Shown here piece by piece: positions 54,291 through 63,505 of a DNA stretch of 64,000 nt. A model generated the notes under the pieces. That model did no database searches. It was not told the origin of the DNA and was given only the letters and a program-made list of their open reading frames with translations. The stretch's first letter is position 1; the number at the start of each line of letters is the position of its first letter. Source of the stretch: Pseudoflavonifractor sp. An44 (GTDB lineage: Bacteria > Bacillota > Clostridia > Oscillospirales > Oscillospiraceae); contig NZ_NFIH01000012.1 of the NCBI RefSeq assembly GCF_002161675.1, positions 28,066-92,065 on the forward strand, given 5' to 3'. Position numbers and translations under genes: made by a program.

Positions 54291-57200
54291 TTACTTACCC
54301 TGGCGTTCCTTGCGCTTTGCAGCAGCCATACCGGCCATCAGGGCCGCAGCGCCGCCCAGAGCTGCCACGTACAGCAGCATCTGGCTGTGGTCCCCGGTCT
54401 GGGGCACGTTCTCGGGCTTGGCGGTGGCCTCGGGCTTCTGGGAAGCCTGGGGTTGGTCGCTGGTCTCGGGAGCGCCACCGGCGGTGAGGCCGTCCATGGC
54501 GGCGCTGAGAGCGGCCACGGCGTTGTCCACGGTGGCCTGGTCGTCCTCGGACAGGGTGGCGTCAGCCAGCACAGCCTGAGCCTCGGCCAGGGCAGAGCGG
54601 AAGGTGGCTACGGACTCAGCGGTGTAACCCTCCAGGTTGATGCCCTCAGCCTGGTCGATGAGGTCCTCCAGGATGGACTTGTCTGCCTTGAAGCGCTGGG
54701 CCAGAATGGCGTCCAGCAGAGCCTGGGCGGCGGGCTGCACGTCCTCTTCCATGGCGTCGCCGTCCGCGGCCACGTCCTTGGCCTTGGCCAGAGCGTCCAC
54801 CAGCTGCGGCCAGTCATCGGCCACGTACTTGGTCTCGTCCATGGCCTCAGCCTTGGCGATGAGCAGGTTCAGCTCGTCCTTGTCGCCCTGAACCAGGCCC
54901 AGGCCCCAGATGCCCTCCAGCAGGGCGTCCCAGGCGGCGTCCACCTCAGCCTGGGTGGCCTCGGTGTTGTCCAGAACGGTCTTGGCGTTGGTGAGCGCGG
55001 TCTCAAAGGCCTTCTTGGCGGTGTCGGTGACACCGTCGGTGGACAGGGTCACGGCGTAGTCATAGGTCTTTTGCAGCAGGGTCTTATTGGCCTCGGGGGT
55101 GGGCTCGGGAGTCTCGCCCTCGCCCATGGCGGTCTCCAGGGCCACCTCGGCGTTGTAGAGCTGCTCCTGGGTCACGCCGTCCAGGTTATTAAGCAGGGTC
55201 TTGGCGTCACGCAAAGCGGTCTGGAAGGCGTTCCAGTCCTCACCCACGAAGGTGTCCTCGGTGATGCCCTCGGCCAGGGTCACGGCCTCTTCCAGCCACT
55301 GGGTGTTCAGGACCGACTTGGTCTCCAGCAGCTTGACATAGGCGTGATAGCGGTAGTTATAGGCGTCGTACATGGGGTAGAAGTCCAGCCCGTCCAGGGT
55401 CAGGTGGGGGGTCTCGCCGGTGCCGGCGGGCTCCACGATGGACACCACCTGGTCCAGGTTGCTGTCGTTGGCGGACACGGTGTACCAGTTCATGGGCACG
55501 TAGGTGTCACGGGTGTCCTTGGCCACCATGACCATGGGACCATACATCAGGGAGGCAACCACGTCGCCGTACACGGTGTCGGGGGTCTTGTCCAGGTGCA
55601 CGGTGTAGGGCATGTTCACGGTGACCACGTCGCCGTCGTTCCAGGTGCGCTCAATGGCCACATAGGAGCTGGGAGTGGCGCCGTCGATGACCACGTCCCC
55701 GTTGACGGACACGGTGAAGCCGGCGGTGGCCCAGTAGGGCACGCGGAGCTTCATGGTGAAGGTGCCGGAGCCGGACACGGTAAGGGTGGAGGTCTCAGAG
55801 GGGAAGAGGGTGTCCTGGGACACGCTCACGCCCTTCTCGGCCCAGTCCACGGTGGTGGGCATGTACAGGTTGACGTACAGGGTGTCGTCGGTCTTGGCGT
55901 AGGTGGCGGCCTGATACTGGACGTGGTTTTCCATACCGGTGCCGTTGCAGCAGGTGAATCCGCCGTAGTCGCTGTCAAAGTCACGGCGCTGGCCGGGATC
56001 GATGGGCAGCATGTAGGTCACGCCGTTGTGCATGTACTCGGTGGTGTCGTGGCTCTGAGAGGCCAGGATCTGGTTGATGACGGTGCGCTCATAGTAGTCC
56101 ATGTAAGCGGCGTTGTCGGGGTCGTACTGGTACAGCTCCCGGGTGAGCTTGAGCATGTTGTAGGCGGCGCAGGTCTCGCAGTTCTCGCCCCGGCCCTCGT
56201 TGCCCAGAATGTTGGCGCCCTGCTCATAGGGGTCCTGGAAGCGCTCGCCGGTGCCCACACCGCCGATGGAGTAGGCATAGCGGGAAGTGACCAGCTCCCA
56301 GAAGTTCTCGGCTACCCGATAGTAGTAGTCGTCGCCGGTGGCGTTGTACATGTGGATGGCGCCCACGATCTGGGGGATGTGCTGGTTGGCGTGGCGGCCC
56401 TGGATGGTGTCCTCGCCAGCGGCCAGGCCGTCAAAGAAGTCGGTGTTGTCGAACATCTTGGCGGTCTCCAGATACCGCTGGTCGCCGGTGAGCTCGTACA
56501 GACGGGTCATGGACTCGTTCATGCCGCCGTACTCGCCGGCGATGTACATGCTCCACATCTTGGCCCGCTGCTCGGGAGTGCAGGCGCTCAGGCGGTCATA
56601 CACCCACAGACCCAAGTCCTTGGCCACTTCCAGGCCGGTCTCGTTGCCGGCGTAGATGTAGCTGTCAAGGAAGCCAGCCAGCAGCTTGTGCATGGTGTAG
56701 TAGGGAGCCCAGATGGTGGCGTAGGGGGTGTACTGCTCCAGCAGAGCGAACTGGTCGGGAGAGTAGGCGCTGAGGAAGCCCTCGCCCCAGGTGGAGGGGT
56801 CCTTGCTCCACAGCTCCTGAGCGGCGCTGGTGGGAGTGCAGGCGGTCTCAAACTCGCTGGGCACGCCCTGGGACAGCTCCTGGAGCTTGCGCATCTCGGT
56901 GACCATGTAGTCCAGCTTGTCTTTGTAGGTCTCGTCGCCGGTGGAGGCGTAGGCCTGGGCCAGGGCGGACATGAAGTGGCCGGTGGAGTGGCCGCGCAGC
57001 AGGCCGGAGGGCTCCTCCCAGCCGGTGAGGGGCTGAGCGCCCTTGGTGTCCTGACCGAAGGCGGTGCGGAAGTTGTAGAGCATCCGGTCGGCGTCCATGA
57101 TCTTCAAGTACTCCAGGGTGCGGCCCATGTTCTGCCCGAACATGGTGTCGGTGCCGTCCACAGACACGTCATCCAGGTAGAACAGATAGGCCTGGGCCTC

Positions 57201-58787
57201 GGGGGCCACATAGTCCTGATCCTCCACGGTAATGGTGGCGGTGACTTCCACGGTGGAGTCCACCACGTGGCCGGTGAGGGTCTGGGTGCCGGCGGTGGCG
57301 TACATCTCGCCGGTCTGGCCGGTGGGCCAGGTCACCTTTTCCATTCCGGTGGTGGAGTCCTCATAGGTGACCTTCACCACGGCAGGGAGGGAGGGAACGA
57401 TGCCCACGGAGGTGGTCACGTCCACGGCCTCGGCCTTGACGATGTCCAGCCGCTCATAGAGGGGCAGGATGGTCACGTCAAAGGTGCGGGTCTCCTGGGC
57501 GGAGCCATAGGAGATGGTGGCGGTGAGGGTGACGGTGACGGGCTCGCCCACGGGGCGGGTCACGGTGCCGTCGTTGGCCAGATACTCCTCATTGGAGCTC
57601 TCCCAGGTGATGGTGGAGTCCAGAGCGCCGCGGGTGGGGAGAATGATATTCTCCACCACGGCGGAGAGGCTGCCCAGGTTGATGGCGTCGGCGTCGGCGC
57701 TCACCCGCTGCTCATCGGTGGGCTGGGCGATGACGGTGACGGTGAACTCCTTGGTGCGGCTCACGTCGCCGGAGGTGATGGTGGCGGTGAGGGTGGCGGT
57801 GGCGTCGGCCTCACCGGGCTGGGGACGGGTGACCACGCCGGTGTTGGTGATGACATCGGCATCGGAGGTCTCCCAGGTGATGGCGCTGCCAGCCACGCCG
57901 GTGGTGGGCAGGTCCAGGTTGTCGGTGAGGGCGGAGGTGTCGCCCAGCGTCAGGGCGTTGTAGTCCCGCTCCACCCGCTGGTCGTCGGGGATGTTGTACA
58001 TGGCGGCCACTTCGTCCTCGGTCATGGCGTAGTCATAGATGCGGAAGTCGGCCACCATGCCGTTGAGCAGGTCGTTGCCGAACTGGCCGTAGCCGATGTA
58101 GTTCTGGGTGGAGCCCTCCAGAATGGACAGGTCGGCGTTGGTGACCACCGAGTCGCCCACCTGGGCGCCGTCCTCGTACATAGTCATGGTGTTGGTCTCC
58201 CCGTCAAAGGTGACGGTGGTGAGCTTCCAAACGCCGGTGTCCAGAGCGGTGCCCTTCTCAGGGCCCATCTCGTTGCCCCAGCCGCTGTTGGTGAGGGCGG
58301 CGGTGTAGCCGGTGTGTCCGGTGTTGTAGCCGGAGTCCAGCAGATACATATAGCTGGTGGTGTTGTGGCCGATGTCCCAGATGCGGGCGTAGCCGGAGGA
58401 CTGGTTGACATACACCCAGCAGCTGATGGTCACGGAGTCCAGGCCGTTGAGCACGCCGGCGGGCATCTCCACATAGTTGTGGCCGGTGCCGGGCTGGCCG
58501 CCCTGGAGCACGATGGCGGTCTGGGTCTCGCCGAAGATTTCCACTTCTTTGGTTTCCACGCCGCTGCCGCGGGGCATGACCTCGCCGCTCTTGCCGTTGC
58601 CGCTGACGTCGTTGACAATGGTGCCGGTCTTCAGAGACTCAAAGTCGTAGTGGAGGACCAGGCCCTCGTCGGCCCGGGGCTCTGCCTGGGGCAGCTGGGC
58701 CGCCAGCACGTAGGTGGGTACCATGCCCACCAGCATGGAGGCGCTGACCAGCCAGGTGCCAATCCGGGTCCAGGTTTTGCGTTTCAT
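54291..58787 (-). CDS. Wall-anchored GH127 beta-L-arabinofuranosidase-like enzyme
   Basis: A 1,498-residue exported enzyme; the ATG at 58787 follows AAAGGAGCG at a slightly long spacing. Order: signal peptide (1-32); LamG-like sandwich (about 38-235); two Big_4-like domains (about 245-420) and a related third (to about 540); the GH127 alpha/alpha barrel and sandwich (about 545-1090). The zinc and nucleophile residues of GH127 are intact: ENCETC (Glu868, Cys870) and FTCCNGTGMENH (Cys946 and Cys947). FIVAR-like helices follow (about 1095-1430), then VPQTGD near 1459, a span and a basic tail. The enzyme removes beta-L-arabinofuranose, as in hydroxyproline-linked plant glycans. Confidence 0.92.
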   Translation of the reverse strand: MKRKTWTRIGTWLVSASMLVGMVPTYVLAAQLPQAEPRADEGLVLHYDFESLKTGTIVNDVSGNGKSGEVMPRGSGVETKEVEIFGETQTAIVLQGGQPGTGHNYVEMPAGVLNGLDSVTISCWVYVNQSSGYARIWDIGHNTTSYMYLLDSGYNTGHTGYTAALTNSGWGNEMGPEKGTALDTGVWKLTTVTFDGETNTMTMYEDGAQVGDSVVTNADLSILEGSTQNYIGYGQFGNDLLNGMVADFRIYDYAMTEDEVAAMYNIPDDQRVERDYNALTLGDTSALTDNLDLPTTGVAGSAITWETSDADVITNTGVVTRPQPGEADATATLTATITSGDVSRTKEFTVTVIAQPTDEQRVSADADAINLGSLSAVVENIILPTRGALDSTITWESSNEEYLANDGTVTRPVGEPVTVTLTATISYGSAQETRTFDVTILPLYERLDIVKAEAVDVTTSVGIVPSLPAVVKVTYEDSTTGMEKVTWPTGQTGEMYATAGTQTLTGHVVDSTVEVTATITVEDQDYVAPEAQAYLFYLDDVSVDGTDTMFGQNMGRTLEYLKIMDADRMLYNFRTAFGQDTKGAQPLTGWEEPSGLLRGHSTGHFMSALAQAYASTGDETYKDKLDYMVTEMRKLQELSQGVPSEFETACTPTSAAQELWSKDPSTWGEGFLSAYSPDQFALLEQYTPYATIWAPYYTMHKLLAGFLDSYIYAGNETGLEVAKDLGLWVYDRLSACTPEQRAKMWSMYIAGEYGGMNESMTRLYELTGDQRYLETAKMFDNTDFFDGLAAGEDTIQGRHANQHIPQIVGAIHMYNATGDDYYYRVAENFWELVTSRYAYSIGGVGTGERFQDPYEQGANILGNEGRGENCETCAAYNMLKLTRELYQYDPDNAAYMDYYERTVINQILASQSHDTTEYMHNGVTYMLPIDPGQRRDFDSDYGGFTCCNGTGMENHVQYQAATYAKTDDTLYVNLYMPTTVDWAEKGVSVSQDTLFPSETSTLTVSGSGTFTMKLRVPYWATAGFTVSVNGDVVIDGATPSSYVAIERTWNDGDVVTVNMPYTVHLDKTPDTVYGDVVASLMYGPMVMVAKDTRDTYVPMNWYTVSANDSNLDQVVSIVEPAGTGETPHLTLDGLDFYPMYDAYNYRYHAYVKLLETKSVLNTQWLEEAVTLAEGITEDTFVGEDWNAFQTALRDAKTLLNNLDGVTQEQLYNAEVALETAMGEGETPEPTPEANKTLLQKTYDYAVTLSTDGVTDTAKKAFETALTNAKTVLDNTEATQAEVDAAWDALLEGIWGLGLVQGDKDELNLLIAKAEAMDETKYVADDWPQLVDALAKAKDVAADGDAMEEDVQPAAQALLDAILAQRFKADKSILEDLIDQAEGINLEGYTAESVATFRSALAEAQAVLADATLSEDDQATVDNAVAALSAAMDGLTAGGAPETSDQPQASQKPEATAKPENVPQTGDHSQMLLYVAALGGAAALMAGMAAAKRKERQGK

Positions 58788-59252
58788 TGATACATCGCTC
58801 CTTTCATTTGGTGGAAGTGCCGGGGATGTATAGATGGAATAGGCGGGCCCCCTCTCTTGTGCCCAATTTTTAAATTTGTCTGTTTTGGAATAAAAAACAT
58901 ACAAATTATCCGTAGATGGGCAAATTCGTACCATGTGAGTCCATATTAGCCGGGGAATTCTGGGAAGTCAAGGGAGATGGGAGAAAGTTACATGAGAAAA
59001 AATGGGTGAAATTTGTACTAGTTTTTTCCTTTCAGTAAAATATCTATCTGTGAAAAATGCTGTAAAGCATGAAAACATAGCGTGTTATGTGGCGGTTTTT
59101 CTGAGAAGAGTGGAGAAAATACAGAGGGGATAAATCAAGTCAAGTTGCACAAATGATAATAATAAAACGTGAATTTGATGGTACAAAAAAGCGAAGACAC
59201 ACCGGGGGGATTTCCCGGTTTTAGGATAGAACCGGGGAAGAGGGGAAAAAAT

Positions 59253-59280
59253 GCCCAGCCGCACCGGCGGCTGGGCGTCA
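59253..59280 (+). terminator. GC-rich hairpin in the GH127-NUDIX intergenic region
   Basis: GCCCAGCCGC - ACCG - GCGGCTGGGC. The T run is poor and no gene ends here. The rest of 58788-59334 is AT-rich without genes. Confidence 0.45.
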
Positions 59281-59334
59281 TTTGGTATGGGTTTAGGGAA
59301 AGTTGTTATGAAATTCCCGGGACACAGCATGGCC

Positions 59335-59363
59335 TTGCCGGAAGGGGAATGCTTTGATACAAT
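59335..59363 (+). promoter_or_regulatory. Promoter of the NUDIX operon
   Basis: TTGCCG, 17-base spacer, TACAAT; 30 bases before the start. Confidence 0.7.
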
Positions 59364-59393
59364 AACGAACAACGAACATGGGAGGTGACCGGG

Positions 59394-59837
59394 ATGCAAG
59401 TGAATTTTTACGAGCAAGTAGACGACAAACGGCTGCGCTTTGCGGTGATTGTGGCACGGCACAGGGGCAAGTGGGTGTTCTGCAAGCACCGGGAGCGGGA
59501 CACCTATGAGCTGCCCGGCGGACACCGGGAACCGGGGGAGAGCATTCTGGAGGCCGCCCGAAGAGAATTACAGGAGGAGACGGGAGCGGCGGCGTTTTCC
59601 ATACACCCGGTGTGTGTATACTCGGTGATTGGGAAAAATCGGGTCAATGAGTCGGGAGAAGAGTGCTTTGGAATGTTGTATGCCGCTGAAATCGAGACCT
59701 TCCAGGGTCAGCTGCACAGCGAGATGGAGCGGGTGCTGCTGTTGGACCAGCTGCCCACCCGGTGGACCTATCCGGAGATACAGCCCCGGTTGGTGGAGGA
59801 GTACCAGAGAAGAGAAAGAGGCGGAGATACCCTATGA
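59394..59837 (+). CDS. NUDIX hydrolase
   Basis: A 147-residue pyrophosphohydrolase. GGAGGTG precedes the ATG at 59394. The NUDIX box is complete: GGHREPGESILEAARRELQEETGA. The substrate is not readable; a nucleotide or dinucleotide pyrophosphate is likely. Its TGA overlaps the ATG of the pyrophosphatase-like gene, so both are made together. Confidence 0.92.
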   Translation: MQVNFYEQVDDKRLRFAVIVARHRGKWVFCKHRERDTYELPGGHREPGESILEAARRELQEETGAAAFSIHPVCVYSVIGKNRVNESGEECFGMLYAAEIETFQGQLHSEMERVLLLDQLPTRWTYPEIQPRLVEEYQRRERGGDTL

Positions 59838-60184
59838 ATCAAGAATTTTGGACCATGTTAGAGGAGTTGGTGCGTCAATCGGACGTGGTCATTGATCGCC
59901 CGAACGGTTCGGCGCACCCCAAATTTCCCGATACCATCTATCCGGTGGACTATGGATATTTGCAGAACACCACCTCCATGGACGGAGAGGGGATTGACGT
60001 ATGGGTGGGAACGGCGCCGGAGCACACCGTGGACGCCATTGTGTGCGTGGTGGATGCCTGGAAGCGGGATTCGGAGATGAAAATCCTGATTGGATGTACC
60101 CAGCAGGAAAAAGAACTGATTGAGGAGTTCCACAACCGTTCCCAGTATATGAAAGGCATTTTGATTCCCAGAGAAAGGACCTAG
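59834..60184 (+). CDS. Short inorganic pyrophosphatase-like protein
   Basis: A 116-residue protein starting at the overlapping ATGA. IDRPNGSAHPKFPDTIYPVDYGYLQNT matches the first half of family I pyrophosphatases, and DGEGIDVWVG corresponds to the metal-site loop DGDPxDV with one Asp shifted. The usual family length is about 170-180 residues. Coupling with a NUDIX enzyme that may release pyrophosphate is sensible. Similar short proteins are annotated as pyrophosphatase; activity is unproven. Confidence 0.75.
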   Translation: MNQEFWTMLEELVRQSDVVIDRPNGSAHPKFPDTIYPVDYGYLQNTTSMDGEGIDVWVGTAPEHTVDAIVCVVDAWKRDSEMKILIGCTQQEKELIEEFHNRSQYMKGILIPRERT

Positions 60185-60188
60185 AGAC

Positions 60189-60671
60189 ATGCATTTGGAC
60201 ACACCACGGCTGACCATCCGCAGTTTTGTGCCGGAGGATGCCGCCGACTTGCAGGAGATTTTAGGCGATGCCAAGACCATGGAGTATTCCGAGCCACCCT
60301 ACGACCTGGAGAAGACCAAGCAGTTTCTGGCTTCCTTTTGCATTGAAAGAGGCGGCGGCGTGGCGGCGGTGCACGTGGAGACAAACAAAGTGATCGGCTA
60401 CATCCTGTTTAGCCAAATCCAGCCGGGAGAGTACGAGCTGGGCTGGTTTTTTAACCGGCAGATTTGGCGGCAAGGCTACGCCTTTGAGGCCTGCCACGCT
60501 GTGATCGAGTACGCGTTTGATACTCTGGGGGCAAAAAAGGTCTTTTCCGAGACCATTGATGGAGTGAAATCGGTGGCTCTCATGGAGAAGTTGGGGATGG
60601 AGCTGGAGGAAGTTCAGCCGGACCCGGAGCACGGCTGGCAGTGGTACGTCTATGCCATACACAGAGAGTAA
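60189..60671 (+). CDS. GNAT N-acetyltransferase (RimJ/RimL-like)
   Basis: A 160-residue enzyme of the RimJ/RimL type: LDTPRLTIRSFVPEDAADL at the N-terminus, GWFFNRQIWRQGYAFEAC as the acetyl-CoA site, and SVALMEKLGMELE near the end. It starts four bases after the pyrophosphatase-like gene and closes the operon. Target unknown. Confidence 0.9.
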   Translation: MHLDTPRLTIRSFVPEDAADLQEILGDAKTMEYSEPPYDLEKTKQFLASFCIERGGGVAAVHVETNKVIGYILFSQIQPGEYELGWFFNRQIWRQGYAFEACHAVIEYAFDTLGAKKVFSETIDGVKSVALMEKLGMELEEVQPDPEHGWQWYVYAIHRE

Positions 60672-60706
60672 ACCATGTTTCCGTGCTGGTGTAACAAATT
60701 CTTGAA

Positions 60707-60755
60707 CAAAAATGGCCTGTTGCGGCGTAATCACGCTGCAACAGGCCATTTTGGC
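60707..60755. terminator. Bidirectional terminator after the NUDIX operon
   Basis: AAAATGGCCTGTTGC ... GCAACAGGCCATTTT with T-rich ends; it also serves the converging DUF3592 gene. Confidence 0.85.
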
Positions 60756-60793
60756 GTTTTAGAAGCTTCCAGGCGGGGGCGTGAGATACAGCA

Positions 60794-61231
60794 TCAGACC
60801 AAGCACACCATAGCCAGCACAAACACTCCGCATACCATGGACAGGACTCCCGCAATCAAACAGCCCATGGCAGAGGTGTGGTCTTCTTGGTAGCCCTCCA
60901 GATAGCTGCAATCCGGCTGACTGGCATCGTAGCGCACGTTCACCCCATCGCCGATGTGATAGAGACAACGTGTGGTGCCAAATTGCAATTCCACCCGCAG
61001 GACCTGGCCGTTTACGGTGTACTCATAGACCGGGAAATAACACATCCGACGCCGTCGGCTTGTTTTGATGGGCATGCGCTGTATGCCCACAATAGTCCCT
61101 CGGGTCCGAGCCAGGCAACGGTGCTTCTGGCGGCTTCGGTCCCGGAAAAAGCAGTATCCGATTCTGGCAAACAAAAAGCCGATGCCGCAAAACAGCAAAG
61201 CAACGATGATACCGCCTATGATTCGATCCAT
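60794..61231 (-). CDS. DUF3592-like membrane protein
   Basis: A 145-residue protein with GGAGGTGA before the ATG. One span at each end (about 5-27 and 120-143) frames a soluble beta-rich domain: TRGTIVGIQ, FPVYEYTVNGQ and VNVRYDASQPDCSYLEG. This is the DUF3592 pattern. Function unknown. It stands between converging and unrelated genes. Confidence 0.75.
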   Translation of the reverse strand: MDRIIGGIIVALLFCGIGFLFARIGYCFFRDRSRQKHRCLARTRGTIVGIQRMPIKTSRRRRMCYFPVYEYTVNGQVLRVELQFGTTRCLYHIGDGVNVRYDASQPDCSYLEGYQEDHTSAMGCLIAGVLSMVCGVFVLAMVCLV

Positions 61232-61282
61232 CTGGTCACCTCCATGTTAATCTGTGGGTTTTATCATTCAAAAGGGGTTTAG

Positions 61283-63505
61283 TTATCGGGCTCTTCTCCC
61301 TGTCCCCACAGGGAAGAGCAGCCACAGCAGCCAGCGCTTCCAAATGGAGGCGGACTGCCTGAGCCGCGTCACTTCGTCCCGGAACTGGCCCAGCACCAGG
61401 CTGCGCTCCTGCTGCGTGAGGGTGTGCTGGCTGAATCGGGCCTTGCGGGCCAGGTCCTCGGTCTCAGCCCCAGCCTTGCCGCCCAACCGCTCCAGCAGTC
61501 CAAACCAGCGGTAGACCTTGAGCACAGCGGCGTTGGTGTCCTTGTCCTGGCCCATCTTGCGCCAGAGTCGGTACCGGAGCCGACGGGTCAACCACAGCCC
61601 CGCCGCCAATACCACAACAGGCACCGCCCACACCAGCCAGTCCAGACTTATCTGGATGCCGCTCTGGTCCGGAGTCTCCGGGGCCACGGTAGGAGTGGGG
61701 GTCGGTGTGGCGGGGGCTGGGGTAGCAGTGGGTGCGGCAGAGGGAGCCGTGGAGGCCACAGGGGCCTGGCTCTGGTTCGGGGTGTCTCCCGTGGAGGTAG
61801 GGGTCACCTCCACCGGATACCAGCCGTATCCGTACAGGTAGATCTCCACCCAGGCGTGGGCATTGGAGTCCACCACACGGGTGGTGTATTCCCTCGTATT
61901 CTGGTCCAGGGAAGAGGAGGGGATGGTGGTGACATATCCGCTGACATACCGGGCGGGAATGCCCTGGGTGCGCAGCAGCAGGGTGGCCGCCGAGGCAAAG
62001 TGAACGCAGTAGCCCCGATGGCTCTCCTCCAAAAAGTAGGTGACAAAGTCCTCCTCGGAGGGGGTGCGGGGGGTACGCAGGTCATAGGTGGCGTTGCGCT
62101 CCAGCAGCTGGGCGATGATGGAAGCGGTGTTCAGCTCACCAGCATATTCTCCCGTGGCATCCGCCCGGATGGGCTCGCCGCTGTTTTCCAATTCCTCCAT
62201 GGCCTGAGTGTACCAGGTCAAGAGCTCGCCGGAGATCTCCTCCGGCACCTCCAGATAGGCACTGTAGACCTCTTCCTGCTCGGATAGGGTGGGGATGTTA
62301 CCCTGGCTGGAGGGAGAGTCGTCCAGGGGGATGTATCCCACGTCATAGCTCTGTTGGGCCTGGGGGAAAACCAAAGGAGAATCCCAGAATACCTGCTTGT
62401 CCTCCACTACGGTGGTCTGGTAGGGCAGATAGACCATGGACCTGGGAGAGGTGAGGTAGGTGATGGTAGCCGAGACCGGGCTGGTTCCCAATATTGGATT
62501 GTAATTGGATAGATTATCTGTGGAATTGGGTTCCACCCCCGTCCAGGCCTGGGAGGAGTAGTCCCGGTACACCTCTCCCCGCAAATACATGGTGCCGGGC
62601 TGGGAGGAGGACACCTCCAGCATGGCCCGCCCGGTGTAGCTGCGGGGGCCGGCGGTGTAGAAGTCCATTCGGGGGGCATTTTGTCCCGCATCGGGGCTGG
62701 ATGGCCCGCCGCCCAGGGTTTCCTCCGAGGGGAACCAGTCCAGGCCCTTGAGCTGCTCCTGGAGGTACACGGCCCAAGTGGGCTGGGTGTACTGCTGGAA
62801 GGGGAAGAGGAGGAGGATTAGCCAAATCAACGCCAGGGACACAGGCAAGGTTACCAGGGTGATGCGGGCGCCTCCGCTGGGGTCCCGTCGGGCGGCCAGG
62901 CTGGACAGCAGCAGGGCGGCCCAACCGGCGCAGATGACCAACATGGCAGACCAGTCCAATTCCACCTCGGCCAGAAAGGCGGGCAGAAGCCAGGGCAGGG
63001 TGAGGGCGAAGGTGAGCCAGAAGGCCCGCAGGCGGTGGATGGCCCAGCCCAGAGGCAGCGCCAGCAGGGCAAAGACAGCGCCCAAAAAGATTTGGGTGGC
63101 GGCCTGGTGCTGGGAATCGGGCAGGGTGTAGGGCAGGGTATAGGACACGGAGAAATAGGTGTTCTCTGTCCAGAAATCGGTGAGGGCCTCCCAACAGGAC
63201 TGGGCCCCGTAGACAAACAGGGCTTGGTTGTAGAGCAGCATCGCTCCGGTCAGCCCTAAGGTCAGGAGCACCAGGCCCTCCCGGTGTCGGGGCAGGGCCC
63301 AGATCACGGTGGACACCGCCACCCCCAGCAGGCCCATCACCAGCACGGGGGTGAAGTCTGTGGGAAATTGGTAGACCACAAGGGAAAACCGGAGGATGGA
63401 GAAGAGCAGCAACACCTGCACCAACACCCCCGCCGTCAGGGACAGGGGCGTGGGGGGAGCGGGCTGCCGCACAGAGGGAACTTTGCCCAGGGGTTCGCGA
63501 CTCAT
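61283..63505 (-). CDS. Membrane-bound transglutaminase-like protein (TgpA type)
   Basis: A 740-residue protein; the ATG at 63505 overlaps the DUF58 gene stop and follows GAGGAGG. About six spans (to residue ~235), an extracellular beta region, then a transglutaminase core: RGYCVHFASAATLLLRTQGIPARYVSGYV with the catalytic Cys, SNAHAWVEIYLYGYGWYPVEVTP with His and Asp. A Thr/Pro linker, another span (about 615) and a cytoplasmic helical domain follow. TgpA-like proteins are usually encoded beside a DUF58 protein and a MoxR ATPase, as here in part. Protein substrate unknown. Confidence 0.9.
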   Translation of the reverse strand: MSREPLGKVPSVRQPAPPTPLSLTAGVLVQVLLLFSILRFSLVVYQFPTDFTPVLVMGLLGVAVSTVIWALPRHREGLVLLTLGLTGAMLLYNQALFVYGAQSCWEALTDFWTENTYFSVSYTLPYTLPDSQHQAATQIFLGAVFALLALPLGWAIHRLRAFWLTFALTLPWLLPAFLAEVELDWSAMLVICAGWAALLLSSLAARRDPSGGARITLVTLPVSLALIWLILLLFPFQQYTQPTWAVYLQEQLKGLDWFPSEETLGGGPSSPDAGQNAPRMDFYTAGPRSYTGRAMLEVSSSQPGTMYLRGEVYRDYSSQAWTGVEPNSTDNLSNYNPILGTSPVSATITYLTSPRSMVYLPYQTTVVEDKQVFWDSPLVFPQAQQSYDVGYIPLDDSPSSQGNIPTLSEQEEVYSAYLEVPEEISGELLTWYTQAMEELENSGEPIRADATGEYAGELNTASIIAQLLERNATYDLRTPRTPSEEDFVTYFLEESHRGYCVHFASAATLLLRTQGIPARYVSGYVTTIPSSSLDQNTREYTTRVVDSNAHAWVEIYLYGYGWYPVEVTPTSTGDTPNQSQAPVASTAPSAAPTATPAPATPTPTPTVAPETPDQSGIQISLDWLVWAVPVVVLAAGLWLTRRLRYRLWRKMGQDKDTNAAVLKVYRWFGLLERLGGKAGAETEDLARKARFSQHTLTQQERSLVLGQFRDEVTRLRQSASIWKRWLLWLLFPVGTGRRAR

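Noticed and set aside
53997..58790. 1,597-residue plus-strand ORF
   Set aside because: Shadow of the GH127 gene.
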